Assembly: GCA_003342895.1 (NCBI GenBank)
Contig: PTFA01000020.1
Coordinates: 5,659,644 to 5,723,643, forward strand
Origin: Casuarius casuarius
Lineage: Eukaryota > Chordata > Aves > Casuariiformes > Casuariidae
Length of the DNA: 64,000 nucleotides
Direction: 5' to 3'
Under the pieces are notes generated by a model. It was not told where the DNA came from. It saw nothing but the letters and a program-made list of their open reading frames with translations, and searched no databases. Within the stretch, counting starts at the first letter, position 1, and every line of letters begins with the position of its first letter. This document shows positions 14,923 through 28,800 of the stretch, piece after piece. Position numbers and translations under genes: made by a program.

Positions 14923-17900
14923 TTGATTATGTGAAGAAGTGTTGTTAGGGAAGTACTCAGTGTGGTTTTAGTTGTCTGAATTGGAAGTAGGAAAATGTGA
15001 CTGTGGACAACTGTCTGCAGATAACCTGGACTGTATGGGTCATGGACTATGAATTACTGGTGGAGTCCAAAAATAATAGATTTGATCCAGTAATATCCAA
15101 AGTTTTACCAACTGCCTCACAAAAACAATAAATTTTTTTAAAGCCACTGTCTTCACTACACTTGCAGGCATAAGAAGGGCAAGAAGAAAGATTTTCACTG
15201 CTCGTTCTCGCCCTTTGAAATCTCAGGGCAAGAGTGCAAACATTTCTGTCTCCACCTTACTCAGAAGGCCAGGAGAGGGGGAGAGATATTTGTACGGATG
15301 CTACGTTCTCACTCCAGTATCAGTTCTCCTAACAGCTAATGCATAATACAAATTTTATCCTGATGAGTTGTTTGAATACTGCTCTCTCAAAACATGAAGT
15401 ACTGCACTTAAACCTGCAGCACTGATAACATTGCTGTGTGCACTGGAGCCAAATCCCAAGTGCCAGAAGCTCTTGCAGTAGGTGGTCCTTTAGAGTATTT
15501 GTAAACACCTGCACACCTCACTGAAGAGGATTACAGAGATTTGTGAAAGGAGGAAATAAAATGCCTATTAAAAGAAGCATTTTCTTATTAGGTATGTTTT
15601 CTTCCTTCTGGGGTTTTCACTTCTGTTCAGCAGAAATAGAAATACAGCAAACGTGCTTTCTCGAGTAATTGACTTGTGCCTGTGGGCGGATAAACTAAGC
15701 TTATTTTATCCACCTATTGGACAATTATGATTAGTGTAACTATTTTCCATGTGATTTAAGGAAATGTCAATACATTTACTTACACTGAATTTTTGCACTT
15801 TGCATTTTGCTGGTAAGACAACGACATGGGAAATTACTTAAGTAATAACCATTGTACAATCCTCAGGCCCATTTAGTAAAGAAATCACTCTTCTACTGTA
15901 GACTTTCATCAGACAAATACATGGAATGAACAAGGGAAAATACACACAACATTTGTAATAAAAGCCTCCAAATTAATACCATTTAAACATTTTTTTAATC
16001 CTAATATAATGTGTGATGATGAGAGATGAGGAAAAATTAATTGGCAGCCAGCTGAAAACATAAGAGGTCATAAAAATGAGCCTTCATGTACAAAAACCTA
16101 ACCACATCACACAAAAAATGATTGTGGTGATACAAAAATGCATCACAGAGGATTTATTCCTTATGTATTTTAATTGCCACTAAGCACTCTATCATCATCA
16201 TGTGGCAGTATCAAACTGCCCCAGAACTAGGGCTTAATTCTGCTAGATGTTTACAAGAACACAACAAAAAGTAGTCTTGGTCTCAATACATAATATTGCT
16301 CCTTGGCAAGGTAGTAATGGCTTGGAGGCTTCTGAGGTAGGGTCAGGATTTCCTTGTTGGAGGAGATTAGTGTGACCAAGATATTTTCTCATTGCAATTA
16401 CGTACATTATATTTCGATTTGATAAATAACAGAGCTTTACATACTATTTTATTTAGCAAAAACCCCACAGACAACTACATTTGGCAAAAATAGAGCTTCC
16501 TTTCTGTACATCTTTCTATCCCTATCTTGTGTTCTATTACCTGAGAAACTCACTGTCATACAGCATCACCTCAGGGCCTAAGATAGGATGAACCATTTGA
16601 GATGACACACTGAAAGTTAAATATGTCAGCACCAAGCTACTCTGTAGCATAAAGGAAGCCTCCAAGACAGATTCAACACAGCAATTATTCACAAGAGCCT
16701 CGGAAACACGTGCAGCTTCAGCTGACTTCAATTGGAATCTAGCCTATTGTCTCCAAAAAAGTCATATCAGATATGTTAGTTTATAAATTAAAAATATTTT
16801 TCCTACTCTACCTCCCCTTCTCTGCCTGCCATCCAAATTACAGGCCCTTTGGACAGGATTATGAAACTTCACCTAGGTTATCTTCTTGTGCACCACCACA
16901 AGTATACGGCTTTTGAAAGCCACATTACATTTCAGGGAAAGTTGAGTAAACTGGGAGAAACAGGTCCACAGCACTTTTTCCTACTGAGATTCAAATAACA
17001 TGTGAATTGCACTATTGGAAACTGATGATGATATAATCAGCATTTGATCTGATTTCCTTTTAATGGAAGATATGATACCAGCTGATACGCGTATTTATAA
17101 AAAAGACACACATTCTCTTTTGATTCTATTTAGCAGTCACTCGCAGAGATATGATAAAGAGAATTCATCTTTGATATCAAATATGCATGCAGCAAGAAAC
17201 ACTCTCTTTGGGTTTGTTATCACTAAGAACCATAGGAGTGTGTGAGCTCTTTTCCTCTATAAACATATGTATGCTTTGCCAATTTTAAATAATTTCCAGC
17301 TTGCTTCTCTGAAAATGTGATTGTAAAAATGGTTCCTACTTAGGCAACAGATCCATTCCTGAAGTGTAATCAGAGTCATATCTGCTGAATTTTAGTTATA
17401 AAAATAATTTTTATTCATGTAGATTCTAGACTATAGTAGTTAAGAGCACATGCTTTGGCCTCCAAGAACAGGATTCCAACACAATGTTAACTGAAATATT
17501 TACCAAAGACCTGCTCTTGCAGGGTGCTGAGTGCTCTGAGTTCCCGTACACGCCAGCGGTACTGAAGAATGCTCAGCAGTGCAGGAGCATCACTCATTAC
17601 AGACTTTACATCTGTCTCTCTAATTTGTTATCAAGCTGAGATCTATGCAGTGGAGACTTTGTTAATGAGGTATATAGGCTACTTCTCCACACAGATTCAG
17701 GATGAAAGTATGCCTATTTACCTCTGATTTTATGTATTCTTTTTTCTGTGTGCCAGTCATAGCTGTTAATTAAACACAGCAGCTCTTGTAAATGCAAAGA
17801 CTGGAACTAGGGCTCCAGGGCTATATATGCATGCATTTTAGTAGCTTCTAAAAAAACTATGTAAGAACTTCACTGAATAAGCCAACAATTACAGTAAAGA

Positions 17901-19765
17901 ACTGCAGGGCCTTTCTAAAACGATCTTGAGCAGTGAGGGAGGAGGGAGCCCTCTTGAGCAAGAGGGAACTCCAGAGGGAGGGCAGCCATAGCAGCTCTTC
18001 ATTTAACAGCTTCTTAGCCACTGTTTTTTCCAAAATTCTCTTAATTAGCAAACTCAAGGAGAACGAAAACAAGTTACAGAGACAACCTTCCCACCCCAAG
18101 GCTCTCATCCCTTTATTCTTCTGTCAGTTGGCTAATCAGGCAAGAGAAATTATTTGCCTTTATGTGTAAAATGTGAGTCTCCCTAAACTCAGCAAAACTC
18201 TCACCATCTTTGCTGAGGTCAGGGCTAAGTCTTGACCAGAAACCTCAATATCTGGCCTTAGGGTGATCTGAAGCCAACCATTCAGCTTTGAAGAACAGAG
18301 TAACCAGCACAGCTCTTGACTTGCTTGAGTCGCCACAGATCAGCCACCAACACCTTTACTCAAACAAAAACAGAGCCCTCAGACCCCGTGCAAAATCTCT
18401 GAAGTCAGTGGTTCAGCCTGACACTTAGGGGCTCGCCTGCAGCACGTGTCCAGCTCATGCTAGTCACAAGTACTGCCTGGGGAAGACATCCCTGAAGAAT
18501 CCCTTAAATCCCACGGGGAAGATGAACGGCACAGTGGTCTCTAAGAGCATACACCTTCCTTGCAGAAACATTTCTGGTGCTACTGAAAATAGGTCATCAC
18601 CCTGAGGAGTGAAAAAGATAGCTCAACTTCACAGCCTCAACAGAGATGGTAGTATTTAGTGGTTTAAGAGATTAGAAACATAAACATCTGCTGGAGATAC
18701 TATGCTGAAGTTTCACTTCAATAGCTGTTGTTTGGCAGTGTTCAATTATGTAGATTAAAACCGTTTCTCATAGTCATTTCCCATTGCTTCCAAAGCCTCT
18801 GTTCCTCATTCAGGATCAGAGAAGTAGTAATTATATTGATGGTAATGCTTTCACAGTTTGTATGGAACAGGGAGTTTTCATATAAGGGAGAAAGGGATTA
18901 TACATGAATAAGATACTGAACGCACAAGGGAAGGCAAAGAGGAAAGTGATTTAGTAAAGCATTTCAGATACATTAATATATCATAAATATACACTGAAAT
19001 GCTACTTTAGAGAGTTTCTCTTTCACTGACCGCTGAATGATGATATATTCTTTGCATTTGTAGACGTGAAAGGCTCTAATGTGCTGCTATGTTTGCCCAG
19101 CATTTCTGAGGAAAAATGTTGATTGAGGCAGAAATAATTTGAATTTTTACTACTAAAGGTCTTTGCACTTGTGCATTAACATATCCTCTTTTACTTAAGC
19201 ATAACAGTATTTTAGAAGGGACAATGAAAAGTTATAAATGTACAATATAAACCAGGGATCTCATTCAGAGTACCTAAAAATATAAAATCCAGAAAAATCT
19301 GGGTTCCTATTATGTTGAAAACGGAACAACTTTATGCTCTACTGATTTTTTAATGCAGCAGATCTTGGAGAGAAGATGTAAGATGATGCCATGCAGAGAG
19401 ATGCAAGGGAATATTTTTTGAAGTGGAAGAATCAGATAAATCATGAATCACCAATGTCACTACTAAATGTGCGCACATTCTCATTGCTATTATTAGATCA
19501 CTGACCACCCTCCTGCCATCCTTGCCCAGGGATCTTAAGAACCCTTTTCAAAATCTCATAAACAAACAAGAGACAATCAAACAAGAGAAATCAGCATAAT
19601 CACCACAGCACTTTCTGACTTTCTCTTCTGCTCTCAGCTGCAACTTCTGTCTAAACCACAATTCCATCCCCAAATTTAGAGTTTTATGCCAGAAACTATT
19701 TGCAGACTCTGTTACAAAAGAACTGATCAATGAATGAATACAAAAATCAATATGAATGAATATAA

Positions 19766-19846
19766 GTCATGGAGGATAAGCAGGCTACCAATGATACTGA
19801 AAATCCTGTCTAGTTTTGCTTCCACAAACAAGATTCAATCATGCCA
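19766..19846 (+). repeat. Left arm of an 81-bp inverted repeat pair
   Basis: Matches the reverse complement of 21536-21616 at 77 of 81 positions, ungapped; all four differences are transitions. Weaker similarity continues outward about 20 bases (16 of 20 match, to about 19746). The inner edge is sharp after ATGCCA. Confidence 0.92.
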
Positions 19847-21535
19847 AAAGCAGATATTGTAATTAGCACATTTGACACTGTTTTACAGTTTACTCTCTTT
19901 GGAATATAGGTGTAGTTCCAAACGCTGTATCTTCATGCATGCTCCTGCTACATCCTGCTACATTTCAAGATTGCATTGCTATGGATCCAATTTTTTACAG
20001 TGCTAAATTGAACAAGATTCAAGAAAATACATACTAAAGAGAGCAAACACTTAACAAAAACTACTTTTCTGAAATGTGCTGCTGCTGTACTACCATAAGA
20101 ATTTGACTGAGGGAATCTGAGTCATCTAGACATAGCATCACCTTCTCAAACTTTCTGTAATAGTCCCAAACAGAAACACACAAAAAAAAGTTTACAATAG
20201 GCAACAGAACTAGCCCTCTCTTTTCCCCTTCACCCTCTCAATTCCTACTTTCTCATCCCAACCCATTTTACCAGAAGTTTTATAACCCCAGAAACACAAC
20301 GATTTAGCTTAAAAGGGACCTCTGGAGGTCATGTGGTGCACTCCACAAAGCACCGCCAACTTCAAAGTTAGATTGAGCTTCAAAATTACACCAAGTTACT
20401 TATGGTCATGTCCAGTCCGATGCTGAATATCTCTAAGGATGGAGATTGCACAGCTTCCCTGGGCAACTTGCTCCAATGACTTACTATCCTTATTGTGATT
20501 TTTTTTCCCTAGAATCTATCTGAAATTTCCCTTGCTGTAACTTGTGCCCGCTGCCTCTTGCCCTTTCACTATGCACTTGAAAAGACTCCGGCTTCTTAGC
20601 CTCCTCATTAAGTCTTCTTAGTAATGAATGATACATAGTTAAAAACAATACAGTGAAAAAAACTCAAAGAAGTAAAGTCTCTCTCTCCAAATTCTTTTCC
20701 TTCCTTGAGTCTATATTCTGTTTTGACTCCATTCCACAGCTACTGAAGGAAAGACTGATACAACACAAGGTCACTTTGTTGCCATAGAAAACCATAGCAT
20801 TGTAATGGTCTTTACCATTTGCCTCAAGAATTTTGTTCAAAATGTATTTTCCAGAGTACATAAACTTAAGGGATTAAATCACCTGAGTCTCTGCTGATAC
20901 AAAGACTTCATGATTGCATACTGGTATTTTTGAACAGCCTACTACAGGATACATACCTGGTTGGCAGGGAAACAGGTTTTCACTGTTAATACTAAAATCC
21001 ACCTCATTTAGTCTGAGTGTTTTAGCAAAGAGAAGATTTGATAAAGATATCTTTATCAGTGTGAAGTCTTCAGGAAAAGGAAGCTCTTGAAAGAAGCTAA
21101 TGCCTCTATCAGAAAATGAGGAAAAAAACTACTGTCTGAGAGGATCCCAAGTAATTTTCTACATAATGCTCTGAGCCTACAGCCCAAGGGATAAGAGGGA
21201 ATTGTAACACAAGGGAAGGGCTGTTTTTCAAGGAGAATGTTACTGAAACAGTATTCTATATAACTGACAGTTTATAGCTAGGAGTGGGTAAGTATAGATC
21301 TTCTCAGATGTTAATGTGGCAAGAGTCTAGGGAAACTCAGGGTGAAAGATGTGTGGGACATGCAGTGTGGTAACTCACTGATCAATAATCTTTGTCACCC
21401 AATGTACACAGCAATGTGAATGACAGCTGAATGAGAGGTGTCCCCTAGACACTGTGTTAATGTTCTTTATTCCTGTTGAATGTTCGGTTTGCTGTTTCTA
21501 TAAAGGCAAAAAAATGGGTTCTGAGCATGATTGTA
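19847..21535. other. Interval between the inverted repeat arms
   Basis: AT-rich sequence holding the CR1 fragment. Remaining parts (19847-20291 and 20616-21535) carry only short open frames; the 65-codon minus-strand frame at 20664-20861 shows no transposase motif. Could be the inside of a decayed non-autonomous element or unrelated sequence. Confidence 0.6.
20292..20615 (-). mobile_element. CR1 LINE 3' fragment
   Basis: Degenerate reverse-complement copy of the avian CR1 tail. Recognisable pieces are GGGACCTCTGGAGGTCAT, ATGTCCAGTCCGATGCTGAA followed by ATCTCTAAGGATGGAGA, CTTCCCTGGGCAACTTGCTC, and the stretch rich in TGTGCCCGCTGCCTCTTGCC. The copy is 5'-truncated, as most avian CR1 are. It is considerably diverged, so an old insertion. 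Edges are approximate and the subfamily is not determined. Confidence 0.85.
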
Positions 21536-21616
21536 TGGCATGGTTGAATCTTGTTTGTGGAAGCAAAACTAGACAGGATTTTCAATATCACTGGTAGCCT
21601 GCTTATCCTTCATGAC
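21536..21616 (-). repeat. Right arm of an 81-bp inverted repeat pair
   Basis: Reverse-complement partner of 19766-19846, with shared weaker similarity outward to about 21636. The two arms bracket 1689 bases, which contain a CR1 fragment and no recognisable transposase. Confidence 0.92.
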
Positions 21617-24524
21617 TTACACTCATTCCTATCAATAGTATGATTGATACAGCAGTTTAGATTTGCCATTGCACCCTTTAAAATGATTAGCCTGAAGTGA
21701 AGACTCAAGCTCAAGAATGTGCTAAACAGGACAACCATCTAGTGAACAGGAAAAGCATTTTGCAGTTGTACTGGAAGAATCACTGAAACATCAGTCCAGT
21801 GTGTATATGCAATAAAGAAGGAGGCACATGAAATATTGTTTCTACAAACTCTGCTATGTAAGCAGAATAAAAACAAGAAAGGTCACATGATTTACTGTAT
21901 AAGCCCCACTGCTTGCTGTATGGGGCATCGTGCCTTTTGAGAGCTATTAATGCAATAACAATAACACAGGTCTCAACCCTCCAAGTTATAAAGCAATTTC
22001 CAGGGAGCTGGAGATATACTTGTATCGAAAATGATGACTTCAGTGAGGCCTAACAGAACTGAAAATTGTGAAAGGGACTAGTAAAACTAATAGAAAATAA
22101 GTTTTAATGCTAACAAGACAGGCTTAGGGATGATAGTTCCTGCTAGCCTACTCCTTGTTTGATCAATGAACCCAGACAGCTACTCCGTTCAAACACCAGT
22201 GGTCATACAGAATAAACTACTGAATAACCAAAACAAATATAAAATGAATTCAATGAGTGCAAGCGATGGCTGGTTTATTTTGATAAGAAGGTTAGAAAAT
22301 ACACCTAATAAAAAAGTAATTTGCACATGCAGACCTTTGACTGTATCTAATACATTGTAAGGCAGCGCTGAAAATGTTCCATTTCATAAGTTATGCTCAG
22401 CCGGCAAGTTGATTAGTAAGCGACAAAGGTGATACTTAAAAAAAGAATGGTTTATTGATTTCTGATCAAGCTCTCATCAGTTTTAGCTCAAACTTACTAC
22501 GCAAGCAGTCTTCCGTACTAGTTGCTCCTTAATATAGTGCTCTGCTTGGAGTATCAGAGAACCATCCCTTCAGGACCATACAAAGCCTAAGAAATGTTCT
22601 TCTCTCTGCCCTGTGGCGCGAACCAAAGTACAGTAAGCCAGGACAACTGGCAGATTTGCTCCAAATGTGCACAATCTGAACTAATGTAATGCTAATGCTA
22701 ATGCAGATGTACCAGTGTGTCTAGGTGAGCTCCTGTTACGCAGTACAGCCCCATCTACTGATATCAGCATTCTCTAGGTAACAGAATGATTCTGCAGCCT
22801 GAGTTTAAACAAACATTTCCATTCTGTAGGAGCTCTGGTATCATTAGAAGACATTCAAGGCTCAGGAACATTAGGAGCAGGGACATGCTAGGACATGATG
22901 TTAAGAAGCCTGAGAACCTGTAGCTCAGGTTTACACAAATGACAGAAGGGGGTGTTCAGAGCTTCTTTAGAAGAAATGTGCCATAAATTTCTGTGTAGCC
23001 CTAATCGAAGGCAAAAATCCATCTGTGAGCACTCTGTTGAAGTCACACCAGGGATGAATTTTGACCCCTGGTGGAATGGGAACATAATCAAATGATATTA
23101 AAGGAACGGGTTTTAATTAAGTAATACTTAACTGTAGTTATATTATTTTTATTGTATTACTGTATTTTTGTTATGTATGACTTATTCTTCATTCAGTGTT
23201 ATTACAGTAATACTCCCTAAATGTATAAGATTTTATTAGCACTTTGTCTTATTTGACGGTTTTATTCATGCACCAACTCAAGAGATTTTATAATTGTGTT
23301 TTCTATTACTAATATATTCCTGTATGAACACTGGAGTAAAGAGTTACGACAGTGCAACTGAAGAAAAAGGAATCTAATTTCTTTTTACAGTGCAGAGGTC
23401 ATTCTGTTTCCACCAACTATGAGGGGTATCATAGCTCAGGACCTCCTAAAGAAACAGGGAAAACTTTTTCAGGGCTCTGCTAAGTCCTGCATTTCAGGCT
23501 AATCTCAAGAGAGGAGGAAAAACCTTTAATGATTTTGAGGATGATGCTAAGGTCCACCAGTATTGCCTCAAACTCCCAAGTTTTCCTGTCAACCGAGGGA
23601 AAACTATCTGCCCCTCCTCCAATCCCCTTTCTCAGAATGAGGCTCACATATGGTGTCTGATGTTGGCAGCTGCTATTTCGGCATCATATATTCAAACTGG
23701 TAGATGCTAAATAGCAATAAAAATGGCTGTATCTACAAACCTTCTGTGATGAAACATTCATCAGAGGAGAGGGGGCTACCATTTTTAGCAGCACTCCTGC
23801 AAGCAGGCAGCCAGGTAGCTGAACAAATCAAGATATTGCTGAAGGAAGAGAGCTTACAAGTGAAAATTTACAGACAGGTTGTTTTCCCCAAGAGGAATTA
23901 CACTGATCTCTGTGCATGGACATGTGGATAGAAGAGAAAGCTACGCTGTGTGCCTTAGCTTTGGCTACACCAGTTCTACCATTTTTCTTGAGGAAGGCAC
24001 AACTAGATCCTGTATCAAGAAACCCCAGATGCCCTGCGAAGCTCTCTCTCTTCTCCATCCTTGCAAAGAACAAATTATTCCTGAACACAGTCAGGGACTT
24101 ACTCTATTTATCCCACAATGCACTGTAAGTGCTCAACCCCAGATTGTAAGAGCCTAGTTATTACATTTTCCATCATCCTTTTCTCCTGTTTTTTAACCAC
24201 ACTTCCATGATGGACCTATCTCATTTTAAGAAGTCAGCCAAACTGTAATAGTTCCCAGTTAGAGTTGGATTTCATACACCAAAACTTTTCAAGCCACATC
24301 TTTAATATGAAGTCAAATTTGATTTTCTATATGCAATCTTCCCCTGTTTTATTATGAGCAATAAAGGGCAGTTACATTTATACTGCCAATCTGAATAAGC
24401 AGGTTGTTTTATAAGTTTCCTCTGGAAAAAAAGACATGGGTATATCTTTTTGTGGTGGATATTTGCTTTTTAAATGTCACTGTGACTTCCAAGCCTCTAC
24501 CCTCTGGATAGATTTTGTCATGGC

Positions 24525-24890
24525 ACCGTGCGAGCTGGCAGCTCCCCAGGGCTGGTACTGGTGGGAGCTCCTGCTGGTGGCAGGGCCAGGGTCAGTAGCA
24601 CTGCCCATGAGGGAGCAAGGCAGCCGGAGGCAGCCAGGGACAACCCCAGCCCTGGGCGTTAGGCAGCTCTGCGGGGACAGGGATGGGCCAAGGCTAGGCC
24701 AGGCGGACTATGGTCCAGGTCAGGGTCAGCGGGGCCCACAGCTGGACAGGGGCAGGGCCGTGGTAGGGCTGGAGCCCGGCATTGTTGCGGCATAGCGGGG
24801 CAGGGACTGACAGTCCAGGGCTGGACTGAAATGGGGGCCTGGGGCTGGGCAGAGTGGAGAGGCCCCAGGGAAGTGGGCAGGGACAGTAAA
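24525..24890 (+). repeat. Isolated G-rich, GC-rich patch
   Basis: About 365 bases of strongly G-skewed sequence in an AT-rich neighbourhood, built of loosely repeated GGGCAGGG, CCAGGGTCAG and GGGGCTGG words. CpG is sparse, so it is not a classic CpG island. A degenerate minisatellite is the simplest reading. It makes a 119-codon open frame (24436-24795) rich in Gly, Arg and Pro that I regard as compositional. Confidence 0.55.
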
Positions 24891-25805
24891 GCCTATTAGT
24901 GCCCTCAGGGCCTTGGCAGTTTTAAACACGTTACACACTGAAGTTTGAAATCAATGAATGAAGTTGCGCATCATAGATTTGTCACTGTGTTTCCGACATG
25001 TTATTTTTTCCTTCAAAGCTATCATTGGAACAAACTGCTACTGTCCTTCCTATGAACCAATCCATCTTTCCGAGTCAGCTACTGCCCCAGTAAAGACTAA
25101 CTGGGATATAAAAAGCTCTCAGAACTCTGTGATCATAGTCAACACATCCCGATTTTCAGTGCCAAGTCATGTTTTGTTATATTGCCTTCTTTCTCTACAG
25201 AGAAAAGAAAGAAAAGCTCTCTTTCTACTTGGAGGAATGAGGTATGGAGAATCCTTACTCCAAACTCAAACCAGGACAGGAAATGGCTCAGTCTGATAAA
25301 CGAAATGTCATCGGTGCTTCAGGTGAACACATTCATCAGCAAAGGCACGTTTCTGCCAGTTGCATACTAGACTTCTAAGAAAAGCAAGAGGAACTGAAGA
25401 GACACATATGAAAAATAGTGGGTTTTCTACAGCTTTGAAATAACAGCAACAAGCAGACTTCTGACCACAGAACTTAGGTTAAATTTGGGCCTACCACAGG
25501 TCTTTGGCAATTACCTCAAAAGCCATTAAGTTTACAAATAGTGACACTGTGGTACCTCTCATTTTGCAATGTAAAATTACATGACCAGCTTACTGATGCT
25601 GTCTTGGACAACATTATTTTCCCACTGGAACACACGTGCAACTGAAAATCATGGACTCCCTGACCTGCTCTGCAATTCCTCAGCCACATCCGAGATTGAC
25701 TGTGTTTATGAGCTGGTTCCTGCTGCACCTAGGTGCTGCATCAGAAGGAAAGAAGCTTAAGAAGCTGAAAAGCTCTCAGCTCCATGTGTGCAGGAAGCAG
25801 ACGAC

Positions 25806-25846
25806 AGTCAGTATATCCTGATATATATCCTGATATATTACTGACT
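25806..25846. repeat. Short inverted repeat / hairpin
   Basis: Eight-base perfect arms AGTCAGTA (25806-25813) and TACTGACT (25839-25846) enclose two direct copies of TATCCTGATATA. It could fold as a hairpin or cruciform. Confidence 0.7.
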
Positions 25847-28800
25847 TATGTCTAAAATTGTTCTTCTTCAGATAGACAAGTACACGTGCTATTGAAAAGC
25901 CTAGTGAATACATTAAACCCTTGAAACAATACATTAATACTATTTACAACACATGTAGTGATGTGGTCTTATTATTTTAAAGCAACAGTGCTAAAAATTC
26001 TGCTGAAATTTTATGACTATTACAATTTCTAATTCCCACACTACATCTGAGTTAAATTATCATGAATCTCAGAAACTCATAAAATTAACTGGAAGAATTC
26101 ACGACATCAAAATGTGTTTTACATGTCTAGACACATCTGATTATCATTGTGCCCTTCAGAAATTGTTATATATTCCCAGCATGTCAAATTTTACACAGCA
26201 TTACCATTAAATGTGGTCCAATTTCGGCTAACAAACCAGAGAATAATGCTTAGGATGAATCTGATAATTTATTTGACTTTTTAGAGATTAAGTACGTTAA
26301 TGACCTTATACAAGCAAGATAAAGTATTTCAACAACGGCATTAGAGGGCTCTTTGAACAAGAAATATTTGCTTTGTTAAATAAATTTCTAAACAGTATTT
26401 TCAGTATCATAAATAAATAAGGTAAAATAACAATCTAATAAAAGGAGAGGTTTTGGTTGCATGGAGCTTGTCCAATTCGTACGGAGTATTTTAAGATTAA
26501 ATGGAATTCCTACTTAGCTAAAAGTAATTAGGNTTACTAAATTAATAGTAAAGGCACAATCTCAGAATCTGCAGAATTACAAATTTGTCACATTAATGGA
26601 AAAGCCTGTGGACATTAAAGGAAAAAGCAGACCTAATTCTGCTTCCTGTGAAGATGGTGTAAATTTTGCCAGTGATCAGTGTGAACAAGACTGGTCCCAC
26701 TAAATACACTCAAATAGAAACTCAGGTTATTACTATTTGTTTCTCTGTTTTGTACCTAAAGCCAGGATAGTTGGATTTTTATTGTTTTCCCCCAAAGGAA
26801 AAGATGGTTTTGTGGTTATTTTTATACTTGTTTGGAGCCTGTTGAGAAACTGGGTTATCTCTGTTGCTCCAGATCCAGCAATGAGATTGTCTCACTTAAG
26901 AATTATGTTGATTTAGTCCAGCTGAAACTGGGCACCTTGTCACCAGATGGGGAGCCAAGGGCAGCTAACCACAGAGCAGCAACATACCTTTTGTGTGTTC
27001 TTGGCAAATACGTGTGTCCCTTAATCACACTTGATGGGGTAGCTAGATTCAGGTGGACCTTCGGCCTTTTCATAGTGGTAGTCCTTAGCACCTTCTATAA
27101 TCAGGATCTCATCAGGGATGCGCTGTCCTTTCAATATTGTCTAGTTTAGAAATCGGATTTACAGAGTGTGGGAGTCGGTGGACGGCAAGGCACGAAGGTG
27201 ATCTGAATTGCTTTCCTTGCTCTCAGGCGGGGACGTCTGGACCCAAGCCAGCAACTAGAGGCACGAGGGGCAGCATGTACTAAGCTGAGCATGAACATGC
27301 AGCCCCCAAGGAAGCTCAGAGCAGACATGCTGCAGGCAGGCTGTAACAGGCGGTTTGAGAACTAGATCCTGCTTGATCAGCCCAGGCCAGGATCCCATTG
27401 TGTTAGCTACTGAAAGCTCTTGCCAGTAGGACTCTCTCATTATCTAGATATGTATGACTTACAAAGCAGAAAGACCATATTACATAATCTTCAGTTTCAT
27501 GTGAAGAACTAAGGCACCGAGAGCTTAAATATCACGCTAATGGCTACACAAAATGAGAACTGAATGTACATTTCCTGTCCACAGTGAGCTTTTGCCACAC
27601 ATGTCATTTGCTATTCAGAGAGGACACTGTAAACCAACAGTTGGGTTATGAATACTTTATACGTGCAGCCTCTTAGTCACAATGCCAAGTACTCTGCAGT
27701 TAGTAATCCTTCCAGAGGTTCTGCAATATTGCCCTCACCCACCACTCACCTGTGTTGGTCAATGCCATTTAGAGGATATTTTGCTGACTGCATGGACATG
27801 AAAGGAGTTGTGCCATTATTCATGCCCTAAATGCTATCCTGTCTCAGTTTTAATTAATACTAATCACTGCTTTGCAAAGACAGGAGTAAACTGTTCTTCT
27901 TTTGAATCTCTCCTTTCTTTAAATCTCTCCTGCACCAATTAAGTTAATCAACATTCCCACAATGCTTTTTCATATGAAACTGTCACAATTTCTTAAATAT
28001 GTAACTATCTACCCATTACCATTTTCTACCTCCAGTAACACTTCTTTCTCTCTCATTAGTAGTTCAAAATATTCTCATGTTCTACAATACCTCATTAAAT
28101 TGAAATCCTGATTATTTTTATTGTGTTAGCAAGTGTGCCACTGACATTATAATGGTTATTTTTTTCCTACTTTACCTATTCAAATGAAGGAAAAATCAGT
28201 TCCATTTCATTCTTTCCAGATGAATCCCAATTCCTTTTAACACCCCTATTTATACTTATTTCCAATGTTACACTATTTCTTTGTAACAAAACATCTTTTC
28301 ATGGTGCTTCCTTTGCAATTATACCATAACGGGATAAGCCTGCACAGTAAGGCAAACTGAGAACAAGACTTTGGTGATCTTGTTTAGCTGATGTTGTTCG
28401 TTCACCTCCAACCCATCCTGAAGCTCTTCTTAGCATTGCAGGAGGCAGCCTCCCTGTGTGGGGTTCCCTACATACATGTTGTTCATGTAATATTCACTTA
28501 CTTTTTTCCTACTGTCAAATGCTGGTGCATTATTTTGCTACGTTGGAAATGTTTGCTGAGGAACAAGCCACATACTAGTATGTGCTGTGTAGGCACAATG
28601 TGAAAAGAGTAGTCCAGTTCTTGATCACTTTCAGTGTAAACATAAGCCAAGAGAGAACAGATAATGAAGAGAGAGAGCATGGAGGTAATAATGAAAAAAT
28701 GGCCAGTAAAAAAAGGAGTAATCACAGAAGGCCAACCGTAGCTCTTCTGTAGATATCCATCGGGGGCAGGTGTCATGAGAGAGTGTCCTGAAGAGAGAAT

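Larger units (their letters stand above)
1..19745. other. Intergenic region, left part
   Basis: AT-rich sequence with no supported coding exon. All open frames are short (the longest, 124 codons, is at 864-1238 on the minus strand), compositionally random and without known motifs. Contents I can name: TG microsatellite at 1293-1314, AT-rich palindromic stretch at about 2857-2932, ten-G run at 4133-4142, and (CAG)9 at 14896-14922. No tRNA, snRNA or other RNA gene recognised. Non-coding exons or enhancers cannot be excluded. Confidence 0.7.

Noticed and set aside
22376..22840. Considered as a solo LTR because of its composition and sharp start
   Set aside because: No clear TG...CA ends, target duplication or poly(A) signal arrangement.
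23704..24157. Cluster of overlapping 70-92 codon frames on both strands, considered as a retroviral remnant
   Set aside because: No gag, pol or LTR motif could be identified.
26832..27149. 105-codon plus-strand frame
   Set aside because: No motif, no recognisable homology, opposite strand also open.
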